Below the pieces are notes generated by a model. The model had not been told where the DNA came from, searched no databases, and saw nothing but the letters and a program-made list of their open reading frames with translations. DNA of 64,000 nt from Lysobacterales bacterium 63-13. GTDB lineage: Bacteria > Pseudomonadota > Gammaproteobacteria > Xanthomonadales > Rhodanobacteraceae. Positions 46,952 through 60,478 of the stretch are shown here, piece by piece. A program made the position numbers and the translations under genes. Position 1 is the stretch's first letter. Each line of letters starts with the position of its first letter. The DNA is taken from positions 124,001-188,000 of the forward strand of contig MKWR01000027.1 of NCBI GenBank assembly GCA_001899855.1, in the 5' to 3' direction.

Positions 46952-47884
46952 TTACCGCAACTGCACCGTGACCTCGATCGGCACGCCGCCGCGACTGACG
47001 GTGACGCGTGCGCTGCCGGCGGTACCCAGGCTTTCGATGATCTGCTGGCCACGCGCGACCGAATCGACCGCTATGCCATTGACGGCAGTGACGATATCGC
47101 CGGGCTGCAGACCCAGCCTGGCGATCAGCGCCGCGTCGCCATTGGCGGCGGAGACGCGCACGCCGGCGATCTGCCCATTGTTGATGACCGGATCGATGCG
47201 CACGTTGCTGGCCAGCTCGGCGGGATTGCCACCGATCTTGTCCATCGTCTTCTGCCAGTCGAGTGCGCCATGGGCCAACTGCGGGGGTGCGAAAATCGGC
47301 AGCGGGCCGGGATCGGTGGCGGGACCCGGTGCCGTGTTGCGCAGGGCTTTCCCACCACGCTGGTCCGCCGGAATCGGTGCCACGCGCTCAGCCGCCTCAT
47401 CGAGCGCAAGGGCGAGAATCTCCTGCACGCCGTCGTGTTTCAGGACAACCCGGTCGGAATGCACTTCATCCAGGATGACGCCGGCGACAATTTCCTCGCC
47501 GACCCGCCAGGCGCGCTCGTTGCCCTGGGCATCGGCAATCACGGCGATGCCGCTGCGCGGATCGGCATCGGCCAGGGTGCCGCGCAGACTCAGGTTGAGG
47601 GTTGTCGTCGGCGCATTGCGCTGCAGCGATTGTTGCTGCAGCGGAGTTCCAAAAAGATGCCATTTGGAAACAGAGACACCCGGCGCGGCACTCGCCGCCG
47701 TGGTCGCCTGCAACGGCCGCGTCGCCAGGCCATCATCAGCCGGCACCAGCAACCAGAACGTGCGCGCCAGCAACCACAGCAGGATCAGCGCGGCAATGGC
47801 AAAGGCGAGCATCGCCGAGCGCTCCGACCAGCGATCACGATCCACTCCGCCCCAGCCTGCATTGCCCAGTCGCTTCAACATCAA
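46952..47884 (-). CDS. gspC: Type II secretion inner-membrane protein GspC
   Basis: A 310-residue protein. It has one N-terminal membrane helix (AMLAFAIAALILLWLLARTFWLLV), the GspC homology region (WHLFGTPL...TLNLSLRGTLADADPRSGIAVIADAQGNERAWRVGEEI) and a C-terminal PDZ-like domain (IARLGLQPGDIVTAVNGIAVDS). It links the inner platform to the secretin. A second ATG three bases in is equally possible. The other gsp genes (F-M) are not next to these three. Confidence 0.92.
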   Translation of the reverse strand: MMLKRLGNAGWGGVDRDRWSERSAMLAFAIAALILLWLLARTFWLLVPADDGLATRPLQATTAASAAPGVSVSKWHLFGTPLQQQSLQRNAPTTTLNLSLRGTLADADPRSGIAVIADAQGNERAWRVGEEIVAGVILDEVHSDRVVLKHDGVQEILALALDEAAERVAPIPADQRGGKALRNTAPGPATDPGPLPIFAPPQLAHGALDWQKTMDKIGGNPAELASNVRIDPVINNGQIAGVRVSAANGDAALIARLGLQPGDIVTAVNGIAVDSVARGQQIIESLGTAGSARVTVSRGGVPIEVTVQLR

Positions 47885-48018
47885 TTCCAGTCACCCCGGC
47901 GAAGGTGGAACTCTAGCAAATCCGGCCAGCCGTCGAAGTCGCCGCCAGGCCGGATTGGCACGTTGGCGGCGCGGGCGGCTTTCGCGCCGGGCAGCGCGAA
48001 GCGTTCCTGCACGGCCGC

Positions 48019-49731
48019 TCAGTGCCGTCCGAAAAAGCTCGCGATGCGATTGAAGAAGCCCGGCTTCTTCTGCGCGGTCGCGGCAACATTTGCCTCCACG
48101 ACGGGCTTGGCGGCCGCGGTGTCGTTGCGCGGGGCGCGCTCGCGGCGGGGCTTGCGCTCATTGCGCAGGGTTTCGGCCTGGCCGCTCGCGCCGTTTGCCG
48201 ATGCCGCCAGCGGCTGCTGCTCATCGCCCTTGCCGCGATTGCGGCCGCGGCCGCCACGACGACGTCGCTTCTTGTTGGGATCAGCGGCGGCAGCGGGATC
48301 GACGCTGGTGGCAACCGGCAATGCCTTGGCCGCAGCCACGGTCGTTGCCGGGGCTTCGGCGCGCCGGGGCGCAGCCGACTCGCGGCGCGGGGCACGCCCG
48401 CCCGCCCGCGAAGCCGCTGCCGGCGGGCCGCGACGCGATGAATGCGACTTCTGTTCCTTCGGCGGCGCACCCGCGGTATTGCGCAGGTCGTCGGCGGCAT
48501 TTGCCTCGGCATCCTCTTCGGATTGCGCGCTCCTTTCACGCACGCGCGGCGGCGGGATCACCAGCAGCTCGGGCTCGACGCGGGCGGTCGGGATCTTCTG
48601 GTCGATATAGGCCTCGATGTCCGGCAGGCCCATCGCATACAGGTCGCAGGCGAAGCTGATCGCATCGCCTTCCGCGCCGAGTCGCGCGGTGCGGCCGATG
48701 CGGTGCACGTAATCCTCGGCATCCTGCGGCAGGTCGAAATTGAAGACATGCGTGACCGCTGGGATGTGCAGGCCGCGGGCGGCCACGTCGGTGGCGACAA
48801 GCAACTCGATGTCGCCCTTCTGGAAACGCGCCAGCAGCCGCTCGCGCTTGGCCTGCGGCACGTCGCCGGAAAGCGTGGCGACGCGATAGCCGTTGCGCTC
48901 CAGGGTGCGCGTCAGGCGCTCGGCCATGGCCTTGGTATTGATGAAGATGATGCTGCGGTGTTCATCGAGCTTGCCGAGCAGATTGAGCAGCAGCGGTATT
49001 TTCTCCTCGGTCGCCGGAAAGTAGACGACCTGGCGCACGCGGTCGGCGGTGACCGTGTCGGTTTCCGCGGTGACCTTCTCCGGGCTGTTCATGTGGTCGT
49101 AGGCGAGCTCGAGCACGCGATAGCTCAGCGTGGCCGAAAACAGCATGCCCTGGCGTTGCTCGCGCGGCGGCATGCGCCGCATCAGGAAGCGCACATCCTT
49201 GATGAAGCCGAGGTCGAACATGCGATCGGCCTCGTCGAGCACGCAGACATCGACGGCGCGGAAGGAGACGACGTGCTGCTTGAGATAATCGATGATGCGC
49301 CCCGGCGTGGCGATGACGATGTCGACGCCGTCCTTCAGCATTTCGCGCTGCTTGTCGTAATCGACGCCGCCGTAGACCAGGGCCGAGGTCAATCCGGTAT
49401 GGCGGCCGATGTTGCGGAAATCCTTCTCGATCTGGATGGCCAGTTCACGCGTCGGGGCGAGGATGACCGCGCGCGGATCGCCGGACTTGCGCTCGGCCAG
49501 AGCCGGTCTGGTCAGCAGGCGGTTGAGCACCGCGACGAGGAAGGCGGCAGTCTTGCCGGTTCCGGTCTGCGCCTGGCCGGCAATGTCGCGGCCCTCGAGG
49601 GCAATCGGCAGGGTCAATGCCTGGATCGGCGTGCAGCGGATGAAGCCGGTGTCCTTGAGGCCGGCCAGCAAGCTCGGGTGCAGGTCGAAACTCTCGAAGA
49701 CGGTATCGGTAAGCGGTTGTGTATGTGACAT
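48019..49731 (-). CDS. rhlB: ATP-dependent RNA helicase RhlB
   Basis: A 570-residue DEAD-box helicase. It has the Q motif region [26 protein letters not shown], motif I AQTGTGKT, Ia [20 protein letters not shown], and [10 protein letters not shown]. The C-terminal 170 residues are low-complexity and rich in Ala, Arg, Pro and Lys, longer than E. coli RhlB. The RhlB assignment is supported by the adjacent divergent trxA-rho, as in E. coli. RhlB is the helicase of the RNA degradosome. Confidence 0.9.
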   Translation of the reverse strand: MSHTQPLTDTVFESFDLHPSLLAGLKDTGFIRCTPIQALTLPIALEGRDIAGQAQTGTGKTAAFLVAVLNRLLTRPALAERKSGDPRAVILAPTRELAIQIEKDFRNIGRHTGLTSALVYGGVDYDKQREMLKDGVDIVIATPGRIIDYLKQHVVSFRAVDVCVLDEADRMFDLGFIKDVRFLMRRMPPREQRQGMLFSATLSYRVLELAYDHMNSPEKVTAETDTVTADRVRQVVYFPATEEKIPLLLNLLGKLDEHRSIIFINTKAMAERLTRTLERNGYRVATLSGDVPQAKRERLLARFQKGDIELLVATDVAARGLHIPAVTHVFNFDLPQDAEDYVHRIGRTARLGAEGDAISFACDLYAMGLPDIEAYIDQKIPTARVEPELLVIPPPRVRERSAQSEEDAEANAADDLRNTAGAPPKEQKSHSSRRGPPAAASRAGGRAPRRESAAPRRAEAPATTVAAAKALPVATSVDPAAAADPNKKRRRRGGRGRNRGKGDEQQPLAASANGASGQAETLRNERKPRRERAPRNDTAAAKPVVEANVAATAQKKPGFFNRIASFFGRH

Positions 49732-50110
49732 TCAATAGGGATCTCGTGGAGTCGGCGTGCATGCGCTGCGATGCGAGGAGCCCTGGCGGCAGAAATCTTC
49801 GTGGGGCTGGCCGTGGTTCGCCGGCGTGGCCTCGACCAGGCACAGGCGCGACCACGCAGGTGATGGCCAACTCCCCCGTCGCCGGGAAAACCCGGAGACG
49901 CAATGCGAAATTTCTGTCGCCAAGGCTCCTTGTGCGGAAAGGATCCGCCCCCAACTTGCGCAGGACAGCCGATTGGGCTGAAATGGACTGCGATGAGCAC
50001 GCGCTCGTTGAGCAATCCACGCCATGAAGCCGGGCAAGTGTAGCCGAAGCTGCCGCGACCCGCTTGGAATACGGCACAATCCTTGACTCTTGACCCTTTG
50101 GAGGTTCCGC
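49732..50110. other. rhlB-trxA divergent region
   Basis: 379 bases without a supported gene. The trxA side holds a candidate -10 CACAAT (50077-50082) and, before the GTG, a GGAGG ribosome site. Nothing else was recognised. Confidence 0.4.
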
Positions 50111-50440
50111 GTGAGCCAGCAAATCGCCCATGTCAGCGACGACCAGTTCGACGCCGAAGTATTGCAATCGTCCGAGCCGGTACTGGTCGACTTCTGGGCC
50201 GAATGGTGCGGCCCGTGCAAGATGATCGCGCCGATCCTCGATGAACTTGCGGCAACCTACGGCGGCCGCCTCAAGGTGGCCAAGATCAATATCGACCACA
50301 ACCAGAAAACCCCGCGCAACTACAACGTGCGCGGCATCCCGACCCTGATGATCTTCAAGAACGGCAAGGTCGAAGCCACGCAGATTGGCGCAGTCAGCAA
50401 GACCCAGCTGAGCCAGATGATCGACACTGCCATCGCCTGA
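50111..50440 (+). CDS. trxA: Thioredoxin 1
   Basis: A 109-residue thioredoxin. The active site is WCGPC in VLVDFWAEWCGPCKMIAP, with the cis-proline in RGIPTLMIF. The GTG at 50111 is chosen because GGAGG lies six bases upstream and gives VSQQIAHVSD, the usual length; an upstream frame extension at 50090 has no ribosome site. It reduces disulfides in cytoplasmic proteins. It lies between divergent rhlB and rho, the E. coli order. Confidence 0.97.
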   Translation: MSQQIAHVSDDQFDAEVLQSSEPVLVDFWAEWCGPCKMIAPILDELAATYGGRLKVAKINIDHNQKTPRNYNVRGIPTLMIFKNGKVEATQIGAVSKTQLSQMIDTAIA

Positions 50441-50753
50441 AGGGCCGGGATCCGGGATCGGGATTCGTCGGAGCAGATCAGGTGCCTGTGAGTTTTTGGC
50501 CCGGGTTGGAGGGCGTGGAAATTCGCCGAATTGCGAAAGGCTGCCGCAGTTGCTTTTGCAAATCCCCCACCCCGACTCTCGAATCCCCGCCTTTGCCAAT
50601 GCCGACTCCCGAATCCCGGCTTCAACCCTAGACGCCGCGCACGGCGCGGTGCTAAGTTAGCGGCGTAGTGACAGGGAGCGCATCCGCTCCCCCTTCCCGC
50701 AACACCCCCTCCATCCCTTCTCTTTTCCCTTTTACGGCACCCAAGGTCCGTCC
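50441..50753 (+). other. rho leader with heptad repeat element
   Basis: 313 bases. It carries GGGATNN-type heptads at 50447-50468 and inverted CGAATCCC-type heptads at 50562-50617, a copy of the element found in the efflux operon. A pyrimidine-rich run (50695-50735) precedes the GTG start; an unpaired C-rich stretch of this kind could serve as a rut site for Rho autoregulation. Confidence 0.55.
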
Positions 50754-52580
<1,827 letters not shown>

Positions 52581-52604
52581 GCGCAAGCCAGCGCGGATTC
52601 CGGC

Positions 52605-52636
52605 AAGGGCCGCCGCAAGGCGGCCTTTGCGTTTCG
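52605..52636 (+). terminator. Terminator of rho
   Basis: Stem GGCCGCC/GGCGGCC (52608-52614 with 52619-52625), loop GCAA, followed by TTTGCGTTT. The LpxL-like gene converges on it. Confidence 0.8.
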
Positions 52637-52640
52637 GGCG

Positions 52641-53546
52641 CTACGGCTCGGGATGCGCTGCGTAGAGCCTGCGCCGGGTGCCCGGCGGACTGATCGAATA
52701 GCGCTTGTAGTTCCACTGGTACTGCAGCGGCGCGCGACGCACGCATTCCTCGACACCGCGGTTCAGCGCCGTGCAGGCGATGCGCAGGTCGTCATTGGCG
52801 ATGTCGGCGGCAGCGGCCTGCACGTGGATGCGATAACCCGCGCCACGCGGCAGGCGTTCGGCAAACGCAAACAGCACCGTGGCGCCCGTGCGCTCGGCCA
52901 GGCGCGGCACCAGCACCATGGTCAACGCCTCGATGCCGAAGAATGGCGCGAACTCGCCCTCGCCCTGGCGCGGCTGCTGGTCGGGCAGGATGCCGACCAC
53001 GCCACCGGCAGCCAGCCGTCGATACAGGCTGCGCACGCCAGCGCCCTCGGCACGCACCTGTTCGACTTTCGATGCGCCGCGCGCCTTGATCAGCAGTGGC
53101 TCGAAGCGGCCGTGGCGCGGCGGACGGTAGACGATCGCCAGCGACGTGCGCGCGGCCAGCCAGTAGCTCAGAAGTTCCCAGCAGCCCAGGTGCGGCGCGG
53201 CAATGATGACGCCCTTGCCCTTCGCCAGCGCCTCCTCGAACAGATCCAATCCGCGCACCTCGCGAACCAGGGCCAGCGCCTGTTGCGGCCTGCCGGACCA
53301 CACCTTGGCCACTTCCAGCGCCGCCTTGCCGGTCTCGCGCAGGACGCCACGTGCATCCACCTGTCCTGCCAGCGCCCTGTCTTGCGTTTCAAGCAAGGCA
53401 AGGTTGATGGTGGTGATGCGGCGTTCACGCCCGTTGCGCCACCAGAGCAGATCGCCGAAGACGCTGCCGATGGCATGCAGGATGCGCAAAGGCAACAATC
53501 CGGCCAACCACAACACGGCATACAGCAGGCGCATGGACCAGGTCAT
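52641..53546 (-). CDS. LpxL/HtrB-like lipid A acyltransferase
   Basis: A 301-residue protein with an N-terminal membrane segment (LLYAVLWLAGLLPLRILHAIG). The acyltransferase motif is HLGCWE in IIAAPHLGCWELLSYWL, followed by VYRPPRHGRFEPL, GILPDQQPRQGEGEFAPFFG and the C-terminal YQWNYKRYS. The HX4E motif and order fit the LpxL family that adds a second acyl chain to lipid A. It could be an LpxL, LpxM or related acyltransferase. Confidence 0.88.
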   Translation of the reverse strand: MTWSMRLLYAVLWLAGLLPLRILHAIGSVFGDLLWWRNGRERRITTINLALLETQDRALAGQVDARGVLRETGKAALEVAKVWSGRPQQALALVREVRGLDLFEEALAKGKGVIIAAPHLGCWELLSYWLAARTSLAIVYRPPRHGRFEPLLIKARGASKVEQVRAEGAGVRSLYRRLAAGGVVGILPDQQPRQGEGEFAPFFGIEALTMVLVPRLAERTGATVLFAFAERLPRGAGYRIHVQAAAADIANDDLRIACTALNRGVEECVRRAPLQYQWNYKRYSISPPGTRRRLYAAHPEP

Positions 53547-53626
53547 CGCGTCGATTTCAGGGGGAAAGGCATGATTCTAACGGTTGCACTGCATCGGACC
53601 GTCGTTGGCGACTGCGGAAGGCGACG

Positions 53627-54076
53627 GTGATTGCGCTGATCCAGCGCGTCAGCGAGGCGCGCGTCGAAGTCGATGCGGAAATTGTCGGCCAGATCGGAGC
53701 CGGCCTGCTCGCCCTGGTCGCCATCGAGCGCGGTGATGGCGAAGCGCAGGTCAGCCGCATGCTGGAACGCATCCTCGGCTATCGCGTCTTCGGCGACAGC
53801 GAAGGCCGCATGAATCGTTCGCTGCGCGATGTCGGCGGCGGCCTGCTGCTGGTCTCGCAGTTCACCCTGGCCGCCGACACCTCCAGCGGCATGCGTGCCG
53901 GTTTCAGCGGAGCAGCCAGCCCCGAGCTTGGCGAGCGCCTGTTCAATCGCCTGGTCGAACTGGCACGAATTGCGCATCAGCCGGTGGAAACCGGGCGCTT
54001 TCGTACCCACATGAAGGTGCAGCTGGTCAACGACGGCCCGGTCACCTTTCATTTGCGGGTCGCCCCGGAGCTTTGA
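53627..54076 (+). CDS. dtd: D-aminoacyl-tRNA deacylase
   Basis: A 149-residue protein starting MIALIQRVSEARVEVD from a GTG with GGAAGG six bases upstream. Family motifs are SQFTLAAD and the late NDGPVTFHL (GP cis motif). It frees tRNA from D-amino acids and mischarged glycine. Divergent from the LpxL-like gene and upstream of rpoD. Confidence 0.96.
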   Translation: MIALIQRVSEARVEVDAEIVGQIGAGLLALVAIERGDGEAQVSRMLERILGYRVFGDSEGRMNRSLRDVGGGLLLVSQFTLAADTSSGMRAGFSGAASPELGERLFNRLVELARIAHQPVETGRFRTHMKVQLVNDGPVTFHLRVAPEL

Positions 54077-54120
54077 TGCGACATTCAAGCCGACACCGAG
54101 ATCCCAGCATTTTCAACAAC

Positions 54121-54150
54121 TTGGGACGCCCTTGACGGGCCTCCTATACT
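54121..54150 (+). promoter_or_regulatory. Candidate rpoD promoter
   Basis: TTGGGA (54121-54126), an 18-base spacer and TATACT (54145-54150), 35 bases before the start codon. Confidence 0.5.
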
Positions 54151-54184
54151 TCCGAGTCTTTGTTTGAGGCACAGCAGAACACCC

Positions 54185-56053
<1,869 letters not shown>

Positions 56054-56075
56054 GCCGCCAGACCGCACCAACAAG

Positions 56076-56110
56076 AACGCCCGCACTGATCATGCGGGCG
56101 TTTCTTTTTC
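56076..56110. terminator. Bidirectional terminator after rpoD
   Basis: Perfect 10-bp stem AACGCCCGCA/TGCGGGCGTT with loop CTGATCA, followed by TCTTTTTC on the plus strand. The last codons and stop of the minus-strand activator gene lie inside the hairpin. Confidence 0.9.
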
Positions 56111-57463
56111 GATCCGGCCCTGGGTCTCGATGCCCATCTTCTCCATGCGCCGGTACAAGGCCTGTCGCGACAGGCCGAGATCCGCAGCGGCCTGGCTGAT
56201 GACGCCGCGCGCACGCTGCAAGGCAGCTTCGATCATGCCCTTGTCCGGTTCGGCATCCGCTGCCGGACGGCGACCGGCGACACGCGCCGGCTCCACGGCC
56301 AGGTCACGCGCGCTGATCACGCCGTCGCGACACAGCAGGCTGGCCCGATCAATCGCGTTTTTCAGTTCACGCACATTGCCCGGCCAGGCATGCGCGAGCA
56401 GGGCCGCGCGCGCGCCGCTGTCGAGCGTCGCCCTGCCCTGCAGGAAATGTTCGGCCAGCGGCAGGATGTCCTCGCTGCGTTCGGCCAGCGGTGGCAGGCG
56501 CAGCTCGATCACGTTGAGCCGATAGTAGAGATCCTCGCGAAACTGGCCTTCGCGGATCAGGCCTGGCAGGTCGGCATTGGTTGCGCTGATCACGCGCACC
56601 GAAACCTTGCGCGTCTTGCTCGAACCGAGGCGCTCGAACTGGCCGGTCTCGAGGATGCGCAGCAGCTTCATCTGCCCGGCCAACGGCAGGTTGCCGATCT
56701 CGTCGAGGAACAAGGTGCCGCCATCGGCCGCCTCGAAGCGACCTTCGCGCGCACGGGTTGCCGCGCCGGTATACGCCCCGGGTTCGGCACCGAAGAGTTC
56801 GGCCTCGATCAGCTCGGATGGCAAGGCGCCACAATTGACCGTGATGAACGGCCCCTGCGCGCGCGTGGAATTGGCCTGGACGATTTCCGCGATGCGTTCC
56901 TTGCCGGTGCCATTTGGTCCGGTGATCAGCACCGGCACATCGGCGCGGGCGACCTGGCAGGCCAGTTCGATCACCCGCTCCATGGCGCTGGAGGCGTAGA
57001 CAACGCCGCGCAGGTCGAAGCGATCGTCGAGCTGGCGCCGACGGCGGCGACGCTCGTCGCGGAATCGCGAGACCTCGCGCGTCGCCTCGGAAAGCTCAAG
57101 CAGGTTTTCCACCGTCGCCAGCAGCTTGTTGTCGTCCCACGGCTTGCCGAGGTAATCGCCGGCACCGGCCTTGACCAGTTCAACCGCCGTCTCCAGGCGC
57201 GTCCATGCGGTCAGCAGGATGATCGGCAAATCGGAATGCTCGCGCCGGATGGCCCGGTACAGCTCGATGCCTTCCTCGCCGGACGTCGTATCGGCGCTGA
57301 AGTTCATGTCCTGCACGACCAGGTCAATGTCCTCGCGGGCAAGCAGGTCAAGGCCCTGCGCCGGCGAAGTGGCAACCAGCGTGCGAATGTCATGCAGCGC
57401 AAACAGCACGTCGAGTGCGGTTCCCACTGCCGGATTGTCGTCGATCACCAATACGGTGCGCAT
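56090..57463 (-). CDS. NtrC-family sigma-54-dependent response regulator
   Basis: A 457-residue activator. The receiver domain has [11 protein letters not shown] with the phosphoacceptor Asp in LVVQDMNF and the Lys in YLGKPWDD. The AAA+ domain carries a Walker A-like GPNGTGKER, the sigma-54 contact motif as GAYTGA (GAFTGA in most), and Walker [12 protein letters not shown]. The Fis-type helix-turn-helix is in [21 protein letters not shown]. It is the last gene of the efflux operon, whose sigma-54 promoter and GCGGACA repeats are its likely target. Kinase partner unknown; the NtrY-like kinase at 35.6-37.0 kb is a candidate. Confidence 0.94.
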   Translation of the reverse strand: MRTVLVIDDNPAVGTALDVLFALHDIRTLVATSPAQGLDLLAREDIDLVVQDMNFSADTTSGEEGIELYRAIRREHSDLPIILLTAWTRLETAVELVKAGAGDYLGKPWDDNKLLATVENLLELSEATREVSRFRDERRRRRRQLDDRFDLRGVVYASSAMERVIELACQVARADVPVLITGPNGTGKERIAEIVQANSTRAQGPFITVNCGALPSELIEAELFGAEPGAYTGAATRAREGRFEAADGGTLFLDEIGNLPLAGQMKLLRILETGQFERLGSSKTRKVSVRVISATNADLPGLIREGQFREDLYYRLNVIELRLPPLAERSEDILPLAEHFLQGRATLDSGARAALLAHAWPGNVRELKNAIDRASLLCRDGVISARDLAVEPARVAGRRPAADAEPDKGMIEAALQRARGVISQAAADLGLSRQALYRRMEKMGIETQGRIEKETPA

Positions 57464-57534
57464 GGTTCGGTTCTGTCGTGGGCATCGACGCATGCTGCTT
57501 GGATGCAGCACGGCGCGAAAGGGTTGGATTTTAC

Positions 57535-57619
57535 GGGAATGGGGAATGGAGAATAGGGAATCGGGTTGGAGCAGAAGCTTGCGCTCGTTGCTCTGACAAT
57601 TCCCTATTCCCTATTCCCA
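57535..57619. repeat. GGGAATN heptad element, copy A
   Basis: GGGAATG/GGGAATA heptads at 57535-57566 are followed by GGTTGGAGCAG, and inverted ATTCCCT heptads lie at 57598-57619. It sits in the gap between the activator and permease genes and can form a long hairpin. Confidence 0.75.
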
Positions 57620-57624
57620 GCCCC

Positions 57625-58836
57625 TCACACACTCCTCGTCGCCACCGCCGGGGAGACGCGGGAGGCGCGCATGGCCGGGCCGAGGACGGCGAGCTGGCCG
57701 AGCGTCCACAGGCAGAGGAAGCCGATCGGCACGTAATACCAGGGCAGTCGCGGTGACTGGTAGCTCATCATCATCCACAGGCTCAGCGCGTACGCGAGCA
57801 CGCCGCCGACGATCAGCCCCAGCGTGGTGATGATGAAGTTCTCGGTCTGGAAATAGCGCAGGATGTCCTTGCGCGATGCCCCGAGTGCACGGCGGGTGCC
57901 GATCTGCCGGGTGCGCTGGGCGACCCAGAAACTGGCCATGCCGACGATGCCGAGCGCGGTGATCGCGAGCAGCGAGAAGATCACCACGCCAAGGATGATC
58001 GCCATGGCACGATCCCCGGAATATGCCTCGGCGCGGGTTTCCTCCATGCTGCGCACGCTGCCGATGATGCGGCTGGTGTTGGATTCGGAAAGTTTCTGCT
58101 CGACCGCCTTCATGACTTCATCGCGACGCCCGGGTTCCGTGCGCACGAGATAGCGCGAGGAGTTCCCGTACGGCATGTAGGCTGGCACGAAGGTCGAGTT
58201 CTCGACCGTGCTGCTGCTCATCCACGGTTGCTGCGTGCGCTCGACAATGCCGATGATGGTGCTGGTCGGCGGATCCTCCTGCAGGTAGACCGATTTGCCC
58301 AGTGCGTCGCCATCCGGGAACAATTTGTCGGCCAGTGCCTGGGTGACGATGATCACGGCCGGACGCAGGCTGTCACCGAATTTCGCATCGACGATTTCCT
58401 CGGGCTTGAAGTCGCGACCGGCAACCAGCTTGCTGCCGAACGTGTCGAGTCCCTTGTCATCGACAATGTAGATCGCCGAATCGGCCGTGGAAGTCTTCTG
58501 CTTGGGCTGCAGGCTGATGCCGGTACTCCAGCCGCCCTGGCTCATCGGCACGGAATTGCTGGTCGTCGCCGAAGCGACGCCCGGCATCTGGCGGAGGATG
58601 GCGAGATCCTCGCGGATCATCGCCATCGCATCAAAGCCCTGGCCGAAACCGGAGCTGCCGAAGTGGAAGGTGTCGGCCTCGTTCATGCCACTGGGTCGAG
58701 CCATGTGATCAAGGCGCTGGCCAATGATGAAGAGCGCGTTGCAGACGATCGCCAGGGTCAACGCAACCTGCACGCCAATGAGGATCATCGAGACCTTGCT
58801 GCGCATCAGGGCGGAAAGGATGGGGCGGATTTCCAT
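57625..58836 (-). CDS. FtsX/MacB-like ABC transporter permease
   Basis: A 403-residue protein starting MEIRPILSALMRSKVSMILIGVQVALTLAIV. It has one N-terminal membrane helix, a large periplasmic domain (about residues 50-270, MacB-PCD-like) and three C-terminal helices, with [20 protein letters not shown] as the conserved cytoplasmic coupling region. It is the second permease gene of the operon and would dimerise with the other permease. Substrate unknown; peptide or antibiotic efflux is usual for the class. Confidence 0.88.
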   Translation of the reverse strand: MEIRPILSALMRSKVSMILIGVQVALTLAIVCNALFIIGQRLDHMARPSGMNEADTFHFGSSGFGQGFDAMAMIREDLAILRQMPGVASATTSNSVPMSQGGWSTGISLQPKQKTSTADSAIYIVDDKGLDTFGSKLVAGRDFKPEEIVDAKFGDSLRPAVIIVTQALADKLFPDGDALGKSVYLQEDPPTSTIIGIVERTQQPWMSSSTVENSTFVPAYMPYGNSSRYLVRTEPGRRDEVMKAVEQKLSESNTSRIIGSVRSMEETRAEAYSGDRAMAIILGVVIFSLLAITALGIVGMASFWVAQRTRQIGTRRALGASRKDILRYFQTENFIITTLGLIVGGVLAYALSLWMMMSYQSPRLPWYYVPIGFLCLWTLGQLAVLGPAMRASRVSPAVATRSV

Positions 58837-58847
58837 GGCTTGGGTCC

Positions 58848-58992
58848 GGGAATAGGGAATGGGGAATGGGTTTGAAACCGGCTTTGGCGCGGCTTTCACT
58901 GTCTCGCCAATTCGGGCGCTGCGGAAAATCGAGTGGGGCGGGAAGCAGGGCACCAGCTTTTCCGTCTCCCTGTTCCCCATTCCCGATTCCCG
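58848..58992. repeat. GGGAATN heptad element, copy B
   Basis: GGGAATA/GGGAATG heptads at 58848-58870, followed by TTTGAA, and inverted CCCCATTCCCGATTCCCG at 58975-58992, between the two permease genes. Confidence 0.7.
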
Positions 58993-58997
58993 CCTTT

Positions 58998-60302
58998 TCA
59001 TATCTTCAACTGCGCGGCAGGTTGCACGCGGCAGGCGCGCCAGGTCGGGTAGAGACCGGCAAGCACCGCCGAAACAATGGCCAGGGCGATGGTCACTGCG
59101 GTCATCGTCCAGTCCAGGTGGGCGACGGTCTTGTACTCGGAGTAGAGCGCGCGCACCGCGAGCAGGCCGAGGCCGGTCAAGGCCAGGCCGAGCAGGCCGC
59201 CGCTGAGGCCGACGACGCCCGATTCAATGAGGAACTGGCTGAAGACGTCGCGCCGACTGGCACCCAGTGCACGGCGCAATCCGATTTCGCCGGACTTGCG
59301 CGTGAACTTGGCCAGCAGCAGGCCCACGGTGTTGACCAGGCAGACCACGAGGAAGGCAAACGCCAGACCAGTCTGCACCTGCACATCGCGTGACACCACT
59401 TCCTGATCTTCCATCCACTGATTGACATCGAGCAGACGGTTGTTGAGCGGTCGCGGGAAACGCCCGAGCTTCTTCTGCTCGGTCACATAATTGTCGAGGA
59501 AGGATTTGTATTCGGCCAGCCGTGTCGGCGAATCAAGCTGCACCCACATCTGGATCCAGACGCAATCCGAATCCAGATAGGCATCCCAGCCGTCGCCTGG
59601 TGATTTCCAGCAACTGTTGTTGCCGGAAGATCGCTGCTTGAGGTCGATCGCCGTGGAGAACGGCATGAAGAACTCGTCGGGATCGGCGAATGCCCCGTTG
59701 GTCAGGTCGTAGTAGCGCGAGCGCAGCTTCCAGTCATCGAGCACGCCGACGATGGTGTAATCAATGTCGTCCATGCGCACGGTGCGGCCGCTGCTGTCCT
59801 GGCCGCCAAACAGCTTTTCGTTCATTTCCTTGCCAAGCACGACAACGCGCTCATGGCCGACATCCTGATCCCGGCTCCACGGCCCGCCGTACTTGAATGA
59901 TGGTTCGAACATGCCGAAGAAATCGGCGTAGGTGACCCGGCCCAGGGCACGAAACGGCTTCAGTTCCTTGTTCTCCGGCTGGATCGGCAGGGACAGCTTG
60001 AACATGGCCGCCTGCTTGTCCGCCTTGGCGGCCTCCATCAAGGCCACCGCGTCGCGATAGGTCACCTGGTCCGGCGGCCGGCCATTGTCGTAATAGCCGT
60101 CATCCGCACTCCAGTTGTCGAGTTGGACATAGTGCAGTTTGTCGCTTTTCCACGGAATCGGATCGCTGCCCATCAGGTGCATGACGGTCAGCGTGGTCAT
60201 GCTCGCGGCAATGCCGAGGCCGATGCCGATGACCATCAGCGCGGTCAGGATCGGGTTGCGCCGCAGGCTGCGCAGGCCGAGTTGCAGGTAGTAGGTAAAC
60301 AT
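58998..60302 (-). CDS. FtsX/MacB-like ABC transporter permease
   Basis: A 434-residue protein starting [40 protein letters not shown]. It has a long periplasmic domain with Trp- and Cys-rich segments ([24 protein letters not shown]) and three C-terminal helices with the [22 protein letters not shown] coupling motif. The two permeases of this operon are distinct in sequence, so the transporter is probably a heterodimer. Confidence 0.88.
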   Translation of the reverse strand: MFTYYLQLGLRSLRRNPILTALMVIGIGLGIAASMTTLTVMHLMGSDPIPWKSDKLHYVQLDNWSADDGYYDNGRPPDQVTYRDAVALMEAAKADKQAAMFKLSLPIQPENKELKPFRALGRVTYADFFGMFEPSFKYGGPWSRDQDVGHERVVVLGKEMNEKLFGGQDSSGRTVRMDDIDYTIVGVLDDWKLRSRYYDLTNGAFADPDEFFMPFSTAIDLKQRSSGNNSCWKSPGDGWDAYLDSDCVWIQMWVQLDSPTRLAEYKSFLDNYVTEQKKLGRFPRPLNNRLLDVNQWMEDQEVVSRDVQVQTGLAFAFLVVCLVNTVGLLLAKFTRKSGEIGLRRALGASRRDVFSQFLIESGVVGLSGGLLGLALTGLGLLAVRALYSEYKTVAHLDWTMTAVTIALAIVSAVLAGLYPTWRACRVQPAAQLKI

Positions 60303-60313
60303 GGTCAATGGCC

Positions 60314-60478
60314 GGGATTCGTGATTGGGGATTGGAGATTCGGGTACAGCAAGCCGCGCATCATTGGAGCTTGCCCCACTTGCGGGCAGCGGATCTGCAA
60401 CTGCGCACATTCACGAATTCGGGACTTCATGCCACAACGCCTGCTTTGTCGAATCCCGAATCCCCAGTCCCGAATCCC
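60314..60478. repeat. GGGATTN heptad element, copy C
   Basis: GGGATTC-type heptads at 60314-60344 and inverted GAATCCC heptads at 60451-60478. The right arm lies inside the 3' end of the ATPase gene and codes for [10 protein letters not shown]. Confidence 0.7.

Noticed and set aside
54132-54150. TTGACG at 54132 as the -35 of the rpoD promoter
   Set aside because: It is only seven bases from TATACT; TTGGGA at 54121 has workable spacing.
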